Shown one piece after another: positions 21,909-30,325 of a stretch of DNA of 64,000 nt. Location: assembly GCF_014805525.1 (NCBI RefSeq), contig NZ_JACFSZ010000004.1, positions 62,001-126,000 on the forward strand, read 5' to 3'. Numbering within the stretch: position 1 is the first letter of the stretch; each line of letters begins with the position of its first letter. A model generated the notes under the pieces. That model had not been told where the DNA came from. It was given only the letters and a program-made list of their open reading frames with translations, and searched no databases. This stretch comes from Rhabdothermincola sediminis (GTDB lineage Bacteria > Actinomycetota > Acidimicrobiia > Acidimicrobiales > Acidimicrobilacustridaceae). A program made the translations under genes and the position numbers.

Positions 21909-22505
21909 GACACGAAGCGAGGCCTCAAGGCCTTGATGGTCACGGCGGCTCTGCTCGCTCCAGCGGGCGTGCTCGCCAGCTCCGCTGGCGCTGCCGTCAA
22001 CACCTACAGCGGTGTGCTCGACGACAGCGATCCGACGATGCCCGTCGTGCCCCTCATCTCGACGCCGAACTGCACCGGCAGCACCACACCCGTCAGCGTG
22101 CACTACGAGGTCATCCCGTTCACGAACGCGGTCGGTGGGACGTACACCTTCATGGAGCAGGGATCGACCACGGCGGACATCGCCCTGTACGTCATGGAAG
22201 GTGGCTTCGACCCCAACGACCCGCTCCCCACCTGTGCGGCGGCTAGCAACACGAATCCCATCAACCTCAGCTTCGACTTCACCGAGGGCACCGACTACTA
22301 CGTCGTGATCATCGACGACACCTTCGGCCAGCTCGGGGGCAGCTGGGGGCTGCAGGTGACCCAGCCTGATCCGCCGACCACCACGACATCCACCTCGCCC
22401 ACCACGACCGCGGCCCCCACCACGACCACCACCGCTCCCGCGTCGACGTCCACCACCGCCCAGCCGGCCGCGGCTCAGGTGACCCAACCTCGCTTCACGG
22501 GCTGA
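21900..22505 (+). CDS. Secreted protein with Thr/Pro-rich tail
   Basis: 201 residues. The signal peptide (hydrophobic residues ~12-32, ASSAGAA) is followed by a beta-rich domain resembling bacterial pre-peptidase C-terminal-like folds (YTFMEQGSTTADIALYVMEGGF, DYYVVIIDDTFGQLGGSWGLQV), then ~45 residues of Thr/Pro/Ser/Ala low-complexity tail. The tail has no sorting motif or terminal helix. AGGAAGG lies upstream of the GTG at 21900. Probably an exported or wall-associated protein; role unknown. Confidence 0.65.
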   Translation: MRRDTKRGLKALMVTAALLAPAGVLASSAGAAVNTYSGVLDDSDPTMPVVPLISTPNCTGSTTPVSVHYEVIPFTNAVGGTYTFMEQGSTTADIALYVMEGGFDPNDPLPTCAAASNTNPINLSFDFTEGTDYYVVIIDDTFGQLGGSWGLQVTQPDPPTTTTSTSPTTTAAPTTTTTAPASTSTTAQPAAAQVTQPRFTG

Positions 22506-22617
22506 TGCACCGGCTCGAACTGGGGGGGCGTGGCGGAGCCATGACCTCCCGCCGAGCAGGTCGCCGACGGGCTCCTGATCCCCGGCCCCCGGCCGGAGGA
22601 CTCGCTAGGGTGCTCCC

Positions 22618-23232
22618 ATGACGTACGGCTCTGAGTCGCGCCCGCTCCTTCGGCACGCCGTGGCAGCGATCGCCGGGGTCGTCGCCGCAGGCGTGCTCGT
22701 CGCCTCGCCGGCGGTCGCCCACACCGGTCTGTCCACGCACGGGGTCTTCGACGGACTGACCCATCCCTTGACCGGGGGCGACCACCTGCTGGCCATGGTC
22801 GCCGTGGGCGTGCTCGCCGCGCTCACTCCCGATCGGCGGATCGCCTGGCTGACGCCGGCGGGTTTCCTGGCAGGGATGGTCGTGGGTGGCGTGGCAGGGA
22901 TCGTGGAGGTCGCGGCTCCCTTCAACGAGCTCGCCATCGCGGTGTCGTTGGTGGCACTCGGGGCTTTGATCGTCATCAGGTCCGACGGGCGGGGGCTCTG
23001 GCTGCCCGTCGTGGCAGCGGTGATCGGGACGTTGCACGGGTACGCGCACGGCGCCGAGCTACCAAATGGCACCGCAGCTCTCGGCTACGTCGCCGGCTTC
23101 GTGACCTCCACGGCGTTGTTGCACCTCGGCGGGGTGGGGATCGGCCTGCAGCTGCGGAAGGCCTCGGCCCTGAGGGTGGCCGCTGGGACGCTGGTCTCCG
23201 GCGTCGGGGTGCTGCTGCTGGTGTCACCCTAG
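22618..23232 (+). CDS. HupE/UreJ family membrane protein
   Basis: 204 residues with a signal-like first helix and about six membrane segments. Family histidine motifs are present: HPLTGGDHLLAM after HTGLSTHGVFDGL, and LHGYAHGAELP in the second half, which in HupE/UreJ proteins are thought to bind nickel for transport. TAGGGT six bases before the ATG indicates a leaderless transcript. No hydrogenase or urease genes lie in the window, so it may be a general metal-uptake protein. Confidence 0.88.
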   Translation: MTYGSESRPLLRHAVAAIAGVVAAGVLVASPAVAHTGLSTHGVFDGLTHPLTGGDHLLAMVAVGVLAALTPDRRIAWLTPAGFLAGMVVGGVAGIVEVAAPFNELAIAVSLVALGALIVIRSDGRGLWLPVVAAVIGTLHGYAHGAELPNGTAALGYVAGFVTSTALLHLGGVGIGLQLRKASALRVAAGTLVSGVGVLLLVSP

Positions 23233-23249
23233 GTGAGAGCCGTGGAGCG

Positions 23250-23389
23250 ATGAGCGAGCGCACCGACGTGGTGACCGCCCTGCGGCACCAGCAAGCGGAG
23301 CTGGAGTCGCTCGTCGACCACCTGAGCGAGGCGCGGCCACCGGCCCTGATGGCGCTGACGTGCTTCGCCTGATCCGCACCTACGCCTGA
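23250..23389 (+). pseudogene. Truncated hemerythrin-like (HHE) gene fragment
   Basis: An ATG at 23250 opens SERTDVVTALRHQQAELESL, which resembles the first helix of actinobacterial HHE hemerythrin-like proteins (with Gln where His is usual). The frame stops after 40 codons; the matching continuation DVLRLIRTYA is in a shifted frame and ends at 23389. The remaining ~100 residues of such a domain are missing. I read it as a frameshifted, truncated remnant; a real 40-residue protein cannot be excluded. Confidence 0.4.
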
Positions 23390-23399
23390 GACGGCGCGG

Positions 23400-26111
23400 T
23401 CACCCCTGCTGCCCGTAGAACACCCGCTCCACGACCCGGCGAGCTCGCCGGGTCACCCGCCGGTAGCGCTCACGCAGCTCGGTCGGGGTGGTGTCGAGTG
23501 AGCGGGCCAGCCAGCGCAACGGCTCCGGCTGGGTGGGCAGCGAGTTGCTCGGCGCGCTGTTCACCAGGAACCAGCGGTTGCGCACCTCGCCGCAGTAGCG
23601 GTACGCCTCGGCCAGCACGTCGGCGTCGGAGCCGTCGAGCACGTCGGCTCGTTCGAGAGCGGCGAGGGCGGGCAGGGTGCCCGTGGCGCGTACGCCGGAG
23701 CGAAGCTGGAGCATCTGGGCGGTGAACTCCACGTCCGACAGCGACCCTCGGCCGAGCTTGAGGTGGAACAGCGGGTCTTCACCCGGCGGGATCCGTTCGT
23801 TCTCCACCCGAGCCTTCATGCGGCGGATCTCCAGCACCTCGTCGGGTGTGAGGCCGGTGCCCCACACCCGCGGCTCCAGCGCGCCGAGCAGTCGCTCGGC
23901 GAGGTCGAGATCGCCGGCGACGGGTCGGGCCCGGACCATCGCCTGCCGTTCCCAGGTCTGCGCGTAGTCACGCCAATAGGACAGGAAGCCGTCGAAGCTG
24001 CGAGCGAGGGGCCCTTGCTTGCCCTCGGGTCGGAGGTCGGCGTCGACCTCGAAGATGCGCTCGGCGGGGGTGGAGCCACCGACGAAGCGCACCATCCGGG
24101 TGGCGACCCGGCTCGCCTCTTCGGTCGCGGTCGTCGACGTGCCCTCGTAGACGAACAGCACGTCGAGATCGCTCGGGTACGAGAGCTCCGTCCCTCCGAA
24201 CCGGCCCATACCGATCACCGCGAACGGCACCTGGGGGTCGAGGCTGGCGAGGGCGGCTTCGAGGGTCGCCTCCGCGAGCCGGGTCAGATCCTCACCCACC
24301 GTCTCGAGCGACGCGTGCCCGAAGATGTCGCGGGCCGCGATGCCGAGCAGGTGGCGATCCTTCCAGCGCCGGAGCGCTTCCTGCCGATCTGCGAGGTCGC
24401 CCCGCCAGGCGATCGCGGCGCGCGCACTCGCCACCAGCTGGTCGCGGGGAAGCGTTAGGAGCCGTTCCTCGTAGGGCAGCCGGGCCACCAGGTCGGGGTT
24501 GTGGGCGATGGTGTCGCCGAGCAGCCGGCTCGTGCCCACCAGGGTGCAGAGGCGCTGCGCCACCTCGGCCGAGTCGCGGAATGCTTCGACCAGCAGGCGT
24601 GTGCGCTCGGCGGTGCCGAATAGGTTCCGCAGCACGAGCAGCCCGAGGTCGGGGTCGGGCGAGGTCGAGAGCCAGTCGAGCAGCAACGGGAGGAGCTGCT
24701 GCATGAGCCGGCTCGAGCGGTTGAGGCCACGGGTCAACTCGCGCACCGCGGCCTGGGTGCGCTTCGCGTCGGTGAAGCCGAACGCCGTGAGCCGCTCCAC
24801 CGCGGCCTCGGGGCTCATCGCTTCGGTGGCGCCCGCGAACGCCTCGAGCAGGGGTCGGAAGTAGATGCGTTCGTGGATCGAGCGGACGGTGACCTGGCGC
24901 CGGCGGAGATCCGAACGGAGCCGCTCGACGGCGGTCCCCTCCACCGAGTCCCGGTACCCCAGGACCCGGGCGAGCTGGTCCACCGCAGCCTCGTTGGTGG
25001 GAAGGGTGTGGACCTGCTGATCGTCGACGAGCTGCAGGCGGTGCTCGACCGCCCGGTAGAAGCGGTACGACTGCCCGAGCAGGTTGGCGTCGTCGTCGCC
25101 GATGTAGTCCGCCGCGGCCAGCTCGCGGAGCGTGGCGAGGGTGTTGGGTGAGCGAAGCGAGGGGTCCGTATGGCCGTGGACCAGTTGGAGGAGCTGCACG
25201 GTGAACTCGATGTCACGGATGCCGCCCGGGCCGCGCTTGATCTCCCGATCGGCCAGCCCTCGCTTGGTGACCTCAGCCTCGGCGCGCCGCTTCATGGTCC
25301 GCAGCGAGCGCAGGTCGTCGGCGCTGAAGGGGCGTGACCACAGCCATCGTTGCGCGGTGTCGTGCCAGCGTCGGCCCAGGGCCGCGTCGCCGGCCACCGG
25401 CACGGCCTTGAGCAGTGCCTGGAACTCCCACGGCTCGGCCCACCGGTCCCAGTAGGCCTCGTAGGAGTCGATGCTGCGCACGAGCGGGCCGTCACGCCCC
25501 TCGGGACGGAGGTTGGCGTCGACCCGGAAGCACTGCTTGGCGATGCCCATGACCTGGCGGGCCAACGGCTCGATGTCCTCGCGGCGGCCCTCGCTCACGA
25601 AGACAACGTCGATGTCGCTCGAGTAGTTGAGTTCCTGGCCGCCGAGCTTGCCCATGCCGATGACGGCCAACCCTTCGGCGACGCTCATCAGGCACGCCGA
25701 CTCGAGCACATCGGCCGCCAGCCGCGTCAGTGCTTGGCCGGTCGCTTCCAGATCGTCGAGTCCGGTGAGGTCGCGAGCGGCGATGCGCAGGTACTCGAGC
25801 TGCTTCCAGTGGACGAGGTGCTCGACGGTGGCGTTGTCGACCGGAGGTCGGGCGTCGAGATCGGCGAGGAGCTCCCGTGCGTCAGGGTGCCCTTCGAGGA
25901 GCCTGGTCAGTGAGCGACTGGCGGCCACCACCGCCAGCAGTGAGCGGCGCATCCGGTCGTCCTCGCACAGCCGGTCGAGAAGGTCGGGGTCAGCCTCCAC
26001 CATGCGCTCGAGCGCAGCTCGCACGAACGCGGGCGCGGCCGACCGCTCGATCTCGTCGTCGAACCCCACATGGCCGATCCGTCCCGGCTTCGACGCTGGC
26101 GTGCGCGACAC
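23400..26111 (-). CDS. glnE: Glutamine synthetase adenylyltransferase/adenylyl-removing enzyme
   Basis: Bifunctional GlnE, about 903 residues, which adds or removes AMP on the Tyr of GlnA. It has two nucleotidyltransferase domains, each followed by a helical bundle: the first with GMGKLGGQELNYSSDIDVVF, the second with GMGRFGGTELSYPSDLDVLF, both keeping the Gly-rich loop and D-x-D metal pair. The GTG at 26111 is preceded at seven bases by TAGCCT (26124-26119), a leaderless arrangement mirrored by nadE on the other strand; a downstream GTG at 26069 is possible. The longer frame to 26366 overlaps nadE and is rejected. Near glnA and the GlnR-like gene it completes the nitrogen region. Confidence 0.94.
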   Translation of the reverse strand: MSRTPASKPGRIGHVGFDDEIERSAAPAFVRAALERMVEADPDLLDRLCEDDRMRRSLLAVVAASRSLTRLLEGHPDARELLADLDARPPVDNATVEHLVHWKQLEYLRIAARDLTGLDDLEATGQALTRLAADVLESACLMSVAEGLAVIGMGKLGGQELNYSSDIDVVFVSEGRREDIEPLARQVMGIAKQCFRVDANLRPEGRDGPLVRSIDSYEAYWDRWAEPWEFQALLKAVPVAGDAALGRRWHDTAQRWLWSRPFSADDLRSLRTMKRRAEAEVTKRGLADREIKRGPGGIRDIEFTVQLLQLVHGHTDPSLRSPNTLATLRELAAADYIGDDDANLLGQSYRFYRAVEHRLQLVDDQQVHTLPTNEAAVDQLARVLGYRDSVEGTAVERLRSDLRRRQVTVRSIHERIYFRPLLEAFAGATEAMSPEAAVERLTAFGFTDAKRTQAAVRELTRGLNRSSRLMQQLLPLLLDWLSTSPDPDLGLLVLRNLFGTAERTRLLVEAFRDSAEVAQRLCTLVGTSRLLGDTIAHNPDLVARLPYEERLLTLPRDQLVASARAAIAWRGDLADRQEALRRWKDRHLLGIAARDIFGHASLETVGEDLTRLAEATLEAALASLDPQVPFAVIGMGRFGGTELSYPSDLDVLFVYEGTSTTATEEASRVATRMVRFVGGSTPAERIFEVDADLRPEGKQGPLARSFDGFLSYWRDYAQTWERQAMVRARPVAGDLDLAERLLGALEPRVWGTGLTPDEVLEIRRMKARVENERIPPGEDPLFHLKLGRGSLSDVEFTAQMLQLRSGVRATGTLPALAALERADVLDGSDADVLAEAYRYCGEVRNRWFLVNSAPSNSLPTQPEPLRWLARSLDTTPTELRERYRRVTRRARRVVERVFYGQQG

Positions 26112-26118
26112 CGGGGCC

Positions 26119-26148
26119 AGGCTAGGCGGCAGAGGCCACCGGTAGCCT
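26119..26148. promoter_or_regulatory. Divergent -10 boxes, glnE / nadE
   Basis: Minus-strand TAGCCT (26124-26119) is seven bases before the glnE GTG, and plus-strand TAGCCT (26143-26148) is eight bases before the nadE ATG. The identical hexamers and their spacing suggest leaderless divergent transcripts within a 45-bp gap. Confidence 0.5.
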
Positions 26149-26156
26149 GGCTGCTC

Positions 26157-27842
26157 ATGCGACGGGTCCGCATCGCCTGCGCTCAGCTCAACGTCGTGGT
26201 CGGTGACCTCGATGGCAACGCCGAGCGGATCGCCGAGTGGATCCAGGCGGCCGAGACCGACGGGTGCGACCTGGTCGCCTTCCCCGAGCTGGCGCTCACG
26301 GGCTACCCACCGGAGGACCTCCTGCTGAAGCCGGGCTTCGTGGAGGACAACCTCGAAGCCCTCCACCGCATCGTGCGCCGGGTCGGGCGCTGCGCAGCGG
26401 TGATCGGTTTCGTCGACCGTGACCCGGAGGGCCTCTACAACGCGGTCGCCGTTTGTGCAGGCGGCCGGATCCGGGGCGTGTACCGCAAGCGGCGCCTACC
26501 CAACTACGCGGTGTTCGACGAGCAGCGCTACTTCGAGGAGGGTCGTGAGCCGCTCCAGCTCTACGAGATCGGCGGGGTGCGGGTGGGGGTGTCGATCTGC
26601 GAGGACGCGTGGGCGCCGGGCGGGCCGATCGCGCAGCTCAGCCGTGGCGGCGCGGAGCTGATCGTCAACGTGAACGGTTCGCCCTACCACGCTGGCAAGG
26701 TGCGCCAGCGGGAGGAGATGCTCGCGGCTCGGGCTGATGAGGCCGACTGCCCCATCGTCTACGTGAACATGGTCGGTGGCCAGGACGAGCTGGTCTTCGA
26801 CGGTGCGTCCTTCGTCGTGACCAACGACGGGGATGTCGTCACCCGGGCCGGCCAGTACACGGAGGAGCTGTTCATCACTGATCTCGAGGTACCGAGCCGG
26901 CCATGGTCGGAGGCGGCGCTGCCGATCGAGATGGTCACTCGGGAATCCGCCGCCACCGGTCCGGTGCTGGTCGCGGTGCCGGCCGAGCCGCTCGAACGGT
27001 GGGCGGAGGTCTACGGGGCGCTGGTGGCCGGCACCCGGGACTACGTCCGCAAGAACGGTTTCCGCGAGGTGGTGCTCGGCCTGTCAGGGGGCATCGACTC
27101 GTCGCTTGTCGCCGCGGTGGCGGTGGACGCGCTCGGCGCCGATCGGGTGCACGGTGTGCTCATGCCGTCGCGCTACTCCTCCGCCCACTCGATCAGCGAC
27201 GCCGAGCAGCTCTGCGCCAACCTCGGCATCGAGCACCGCACCATCGTCATCGAGCCGGCGTTCGAGGCCTTCCTCCAGATGCTCGCCCCATCGTTCGGTG
27301 AACGACCGGCGGACACCACCGAGGAGAACATCCAGCCTCGGATCCGTGGCACCCTTCTGATGGCTCTGTCCAACAAGTTCGGGTGGTTGGTCCTCACGAC
27401 GGGCAACAAGAGCGAGATGGCGGTGGGGTACGCCACGCTGTATGGCGACATGGCCGGTGGGTTCGCGGTCATCAAGGACGTCCCCAAGACCTGGGTGTTC
27501 GAGCTCTGCCGCGACCTGAACCGTCGAGCCGGCCGGGAGATCATCCCTCAGACGGTGATCGACAAGCCGCCGTCGGCCGAGTTGCGGCCGGACCAGCTCG
27601 ACACCGACAGCCTGCCGCCGTACGACCAGCTCGATCCGATCCTCGAGGCCTACATCGAGCACGACCGCACGGCCGGCGAGCTGATCGAGCTCGGGTTCGA
27701 CCCGCAGCTCGTCCGTCGGGTCGTCCGGCTCGTCGACCTCGCCGAGTACAAGCGTCGCCAGGCGCCACCGGGGGTACGGGTCACCACCAAGGCGTTCGGG
27801 AAGGACCGCCGCCTGCCGATCACCAACGGGTACCGCGGCTGA
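26157..27842 (+). CDS. nadE: Glutamine-dependent NAD+ synthetase
   Basis: 561 residues. Residues 1-280 form a nitrilase-type glutaminase with its Glu-Lys-Cys triad (FPELALTGYPPEDLL, KRRLPNYAVFDE, SICEDAW), giving ammonia that passes to the C-terminal synthetase, which has the PP-loop LGLSGGIDSSLVAAVAVDAL and the STATE-like segments SEMAVGYATLYGDMAGGF. It amidates nicotinic acid adenine dinucleotide in the last step of NAD synthesis. It consumes glutamine, which fits its place beside glnE. The C-terminal KAFGKDRRLPITNGYRG is the family end. Confidence 0.95.
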   Translation: MRRVRIACAQLNVVVGDLDGNAERIAEWIQAAETDGCDLVAFPELALTGYPPEDLLLKPGFVEDNLEALHRIVRRVGRCAAVIGFVDRDPEGLYNAVAVCAGGRIRGVYRKRRLPNYAVFDEQRYFEEGREPLQLYEIGGVRVGVSICEDAWAPGGPIAQLSRGGAELIVNVNGSPYHAGKVRQREEMLAARADEADCPIVYVNMVGGQDELVFDGASFVVTNDGDVVTRAGQYTEELFITDLEVPSRPWSEAALPIEMVTRESAATGPVLVAVPAEPLERWAEVYGALVAGTRDYVRKNGFREVVLGLSGGIDSSLVAAVAVDALGADRVHGVLMPSRYSSAHSISDAEQLCANLGIEHRTIVIEPAFEAFLQMLAPSFGERPADTTEENIQPRIRGTLLMALSNKFGWLVLTTGNKSEMAVGYATLYGDMAGGFAVIKDVPKTWVFELCRDLNRRAGREIIPQTVIDKPPSAELRPDQLDTDSLPPYDQLDPILEAYIEHDRTAGELIELGFDPQLVRRVVRLVDLAEYKRRQAPPGVRVTTKAFGKDRRLPITNGYRG

Positions 27843-27913
27843 TCGGATCAGTACACTCGCTTCGAGCAGCGGTCGTAGCCAGCCGAACGCTCGGACTCAC
27901 ACAAGGGGGACGT

Positions 27914-28570
27914 GTGGCCGATCCGGACAAACCGAGGGCGGCATTCGCACCATGGGATCGGCGGGAGCTTCCGGGCCTGTTCGGCGTCGAGGAGTCGGCC
28001 AAGCGAATCGGCCACTACAAGTGGATCGAGATGCGGCTGTTCGAGGTGTTGGGCGGCTGGGTGGCCACGGTTCCCGAACTCGACGTGAAGCTGCGCCTCG
28101 GCACCCACTGCTACCACCATGCGTGGCACGCGGAGCTCTGGCACAAGCGGCTGCCCGAGCTGCGCGAGATGAACCCGGACCGCCTGACCGTGCCGCCCAA
28201 CGACGAGTTGGTGGCATTCGTGGACGCGATGAGTGAGCCGGAAGCGCCGGGCGAGACCATCGAGAAGCTGGTCGGTGTGTACCGGGTGCTGATCCCCGCC
28301 AAGATCGCTGCGTACACCTTCCATCTGAACAACACCTCGACCATCACCGACGCGCCCACCATCCGCTCGCTCAAGTTCGTCCTGCAGGACGAGTTCGAAG
28401 ACTGGCGTGACGGTGAGATGTTGCTGCAGTCGCTCATCGAGACCCCGACCGAGGTGGAGCGCGCGGCTGCGCACCAGGCGAGACTGCAGACGCTGCTGCT
28501 CGGCGCCGGGGGGATCGCCGGCCCGGGGTCGATCGGCTCGGTCGAGCCCACGGAGGAGGTCACGTCGTGA
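27914..28570 (+). CDS. Helical protein of unknown function, possibly ferritin-like
   Basis: 218 residues, GTG start at 27914 after AAGGGGG. The sequence is almost all helical, with a His-rich helix (THCYHHAWHAELWHKRLPEL) and a later helix with KFVLQDEFEDWRDGEMLL whose acidic residues could complete a metal site, as in ferritin-like four-helix proteins. I do not recognise a specific family. It lies 71 bp after nadE, and its TGA overlaps the GTG of the next gene, so they are coupled. Confidence 0.6.
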   Translation: MADPDKPRAAFAPWDRRELPGLFGVEESAKRIGHYKWIEMRLFEVLGGWVATVPELDVKLRLGTHCYHHAWHAELWHKRLPELREMNPDRLTVPPNDELVAFVDAMSEPEAPGETIEKLVGVYRVLIPAKIAAYTFHLNNTSTITDAPTIRSLKFVLQDEFEDWRDGEMLLQSLIETPTEVERAAAHQARLQTLLLGAGGIAGPGSIGSVEPTEEVTS

Positions 28571-28944
28571 AGAAGCACTTGCCTGCTCAGGAGCTCGCTC
28601 GTGAGCGCCGATTCGTGCGCAGCGACATCGTCGAACTGCGGTCGTCGTCTCCCCGGAGCGGTTCACGATGGTGTCGTTCGATGCGGGTGAGATCCGCTCC
28701 ATCGTGGAGCGCCGGGCCCGTGAGAAACGGCCGTGTCGTCTCGGATGTGAACGCCGCGGGCCACCTCGAGCGGCTTGGTCGTCCGGCGCAACGCCAGCGC
28801 TGGCTCTACGCGTTCCGTACTCGGCATGGCTTCAGCGACGAGGTCGATCGGGCCTTCGAGCACCTGTGGCAGTCAGGCGGCCTGGCCTGGGGAGACATCG
28901 AGCGCTGCTCCGACGAGGCGCTCCGCCCCGTCGTCGGGGCCTGA
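28567..28944 (+). CDS. Hypothetical protein, possibly frame-disrupted
   Basis: 125 residues as read from GTG at 28567, which overlaps the previous stop. The N-terminal ~24 residues and the C-terminal ~70 (WLYAFRTRHGFSDEVDRAF) have coding-like codon use, but between about 28630 and 28735 the -1 frame looks more like protein (SPERFTMVSFDAGEIRS and onward) while the given frame becomes Arg/Ser-rich. Two compensating frameshifts, natural or sequencing errors, would explain this. No family recognised. Confidence 0.4.
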   Translation: MKKHLPAQELARERRFVRSDIVELRSSSPRSGSRWCRSMRVRSAPSWSAGPVRNGRVVSDVNAAGHLERLGRPAQRQRWLYAFRTRHGFSDEVDRAFEHLWQSGGLAWGDIERCSDEALRPVVGA

Positions 28945-28947
28945 CCT

Positions 28948-28993
28948 CCCTCCGGTCGTCGGTCTCTCCGCCCGCAACGCAGCCACCGGAGGG
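28948..28993 (+). terminator. Hairpin after the 28567 gene
   Basis: CCCTCCGGT (28948-28956) pairs perfectly with ACCGGAGGG (28985-28993) across a 28-nt loop, starting three bases after the stop codon. No T-run. From here to 29246 (about 250 bp) I find no gene and no convincing -35/-10 pair; this is the leader of the sigma gene. Confidence 0.4.
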
Positions 28994-29246
28994 TGCCCGA
29001 AACTGGATGGTGATGGTGGTCTCTCCTGGTGAAAAAGCGCCCTTGAAGGCTCAAGACCCTGGAAACCTGACCGAACCTAGGTAGAGACCGGCACGCCGAG
29101 TCGGGTTGGGCCTCTTGACCACCTCGGTATCGTAGGGAGAGCCCCGGACCGGGCACGGCGTCAGACATATCGCTTGCCACGGACCGTCCGGCCAGGTCAG
29201 TCAGGTCTGCCCGCCCGGCCAGTGGCCGCTGAACGAGAGGTGCACG

Positions 29247-30185
29247 TTGCCCAAAGAGCGTGTGGAGCGCGACGAAGAAGACCTCGTCCGGCTCTACCTC
29301 ACTGACATCGGTCAGTACCCGTTGCTCACCAAGGACGACGAGGTTCGCTTGGCACAGGCCATCGAGGCCGGCAACGCCGCCCGGGCCGATCTCGAGGCCG
29401 GCGGCAAGGACCTCACCCCGGCCCGCAAGCGCGAGCTGCGCCGCCTCTTGCGCGAGGGCGAGGAGGCCGAGCGCACGTTCGTGCAGTCCAACCTCCGCCT
29501 CGTCGTCTCGATCGCCAAGAAGTACCAGGCCTCTGGCTTGCCCCTCCTCGATCTGATCCAGGAGGGCAACCTCGGCCTGATGCACGCGGTCGAGAAGTTC
29601 GACTGGCGGAAGGGCTTCAAGTTCTCCACGTACGCCACGTGGTGGATCCGCCAGGCGATCACCCGCGGCATCGCGAACACCGGTCGGACCATCCGGCTGC
29701 CCGTGCACGCAGGCGACACCTTGGCTCGTCTCCAGAAGGCACGTGCTCGCCTCGAGCTCAAGCTCGGGCGGCCGGCCACGCTGGCGGAGCTGTCGGCCGA
29801 GGTCGAGATGCCCGAGGACAAGGTCACCGAGGCGCTGCGTTTCGCTGCCGAGCCGCTCTCGCTTTCCGAGCCGCTGCGTGAAGACGGCGATGCGGAGCTG
29901 GGCGACGTGGTCGAAGACCGATCCGCGGAGTCGCCCTTCGAGGTTGCCGCGACCGCCTTGCTGCCGGAGGAGATCACCCGCCTGCTGAGCCCGCTCGACG
30001 AGCGCGAGCGTGAGATCCTCAAGCTCCGGTTCGGGCTCGATCGCGGCGAGCCTCGTACGCTCGAAGAGGTCGGCGAGCACTTCAACCTGACCCGCGAGCG
30101 CATCCGCCAGATCGAAGCCCGGGCCATGTCGAAGTTGCGCCACCCCTCGAGCGACACCGGTGCGCGCGACCTGCTCGCGGTCTAA
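29247..30185 (+). CDS. RpoD/SigA-family sigma-70 factor (group 1 or 2)
   Basis: 312 residues. Regions are in order: 1.2 (DLVRLYLTDIGQYPLLTKDD), 2.1-2.4 (NLRLVVSIAKKYQASGLPLL, then KFSTYATWWIRQAITR), region 3, and 4.1-4.2 (LDEREREILKLRFGLDRGE, LTRERIRQIEARAMSKLRHP). It lacks the long N-terminal region 1.1 of most primary sigma factors, so it may be a SigB/HrdB-type paralogue or a short primary sigma. TTG start at 29247 with GAGAGG nine bases upstream. Region 2.4 should recognise the TANNNT boxes seen throughout the window. Confidence 0.92.
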   Translation: MPKERVERDEEDLVRLYLTDIGQYPLLTKDDEVRLAQAIEAGNAARADLEAGGKDLTPARKRELRRLLREGEEAERTFVQSNLRLVVSIAKKYQASGLPLLDLIQEGNLGLMHAVEKFDWRKGFKFSTYATWWIRQAITRGIANTGRTIRLPVHAGDTLARLQKARARLELKLGRPATLAELSAEVEMPEDKVTEALRFAAEPLSLSEPLREDGDAELGDVVEDRSAESPFEVAATALLPEEITRLLSPLDEREREILKLRFGLDRGEPRTLEEVGEHFNLTRERIRQIEARAMSKLRHPSSDTGARDLLAV

Positions 30186-30250
30186 GCGCAGCCGGATGCG
30201 AGGCGCGTCTGGCCGCTGCACGGACTCGACGCAGACCCTAAGCTGAGGCC

Positions 30251-30325
30251 ATGAAGAAGCTGCTCGTCCTCATCGTCGTGGTCGCGCTCGCCGCTTTCGC
30301 GGTGAAGAAGCTCCAGGAGTCCTGA
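30251..30325 (+). CDS. 24-residue membrane microprotein
   Basis: ATG at 30251 preceded at six bases by TAAGCT (30239-30244), so leaderless. The product is MKKLLVLIVVVALAAFAVKK followed by LQES: a basic start, one hydrophobic helix and a charged end. Similar very short Lys-flanked helices are common in actinobacterial genomes (DLW-39-like proteins look alike at the N-terminus). Its 3' part overlaps the end of the convergent HAD gene by 56 bp. The -10 box and codon use favour a real gene. Confidence 0.5.
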   Translation: MKKLLVLIVVVALAAFAVKKLQES

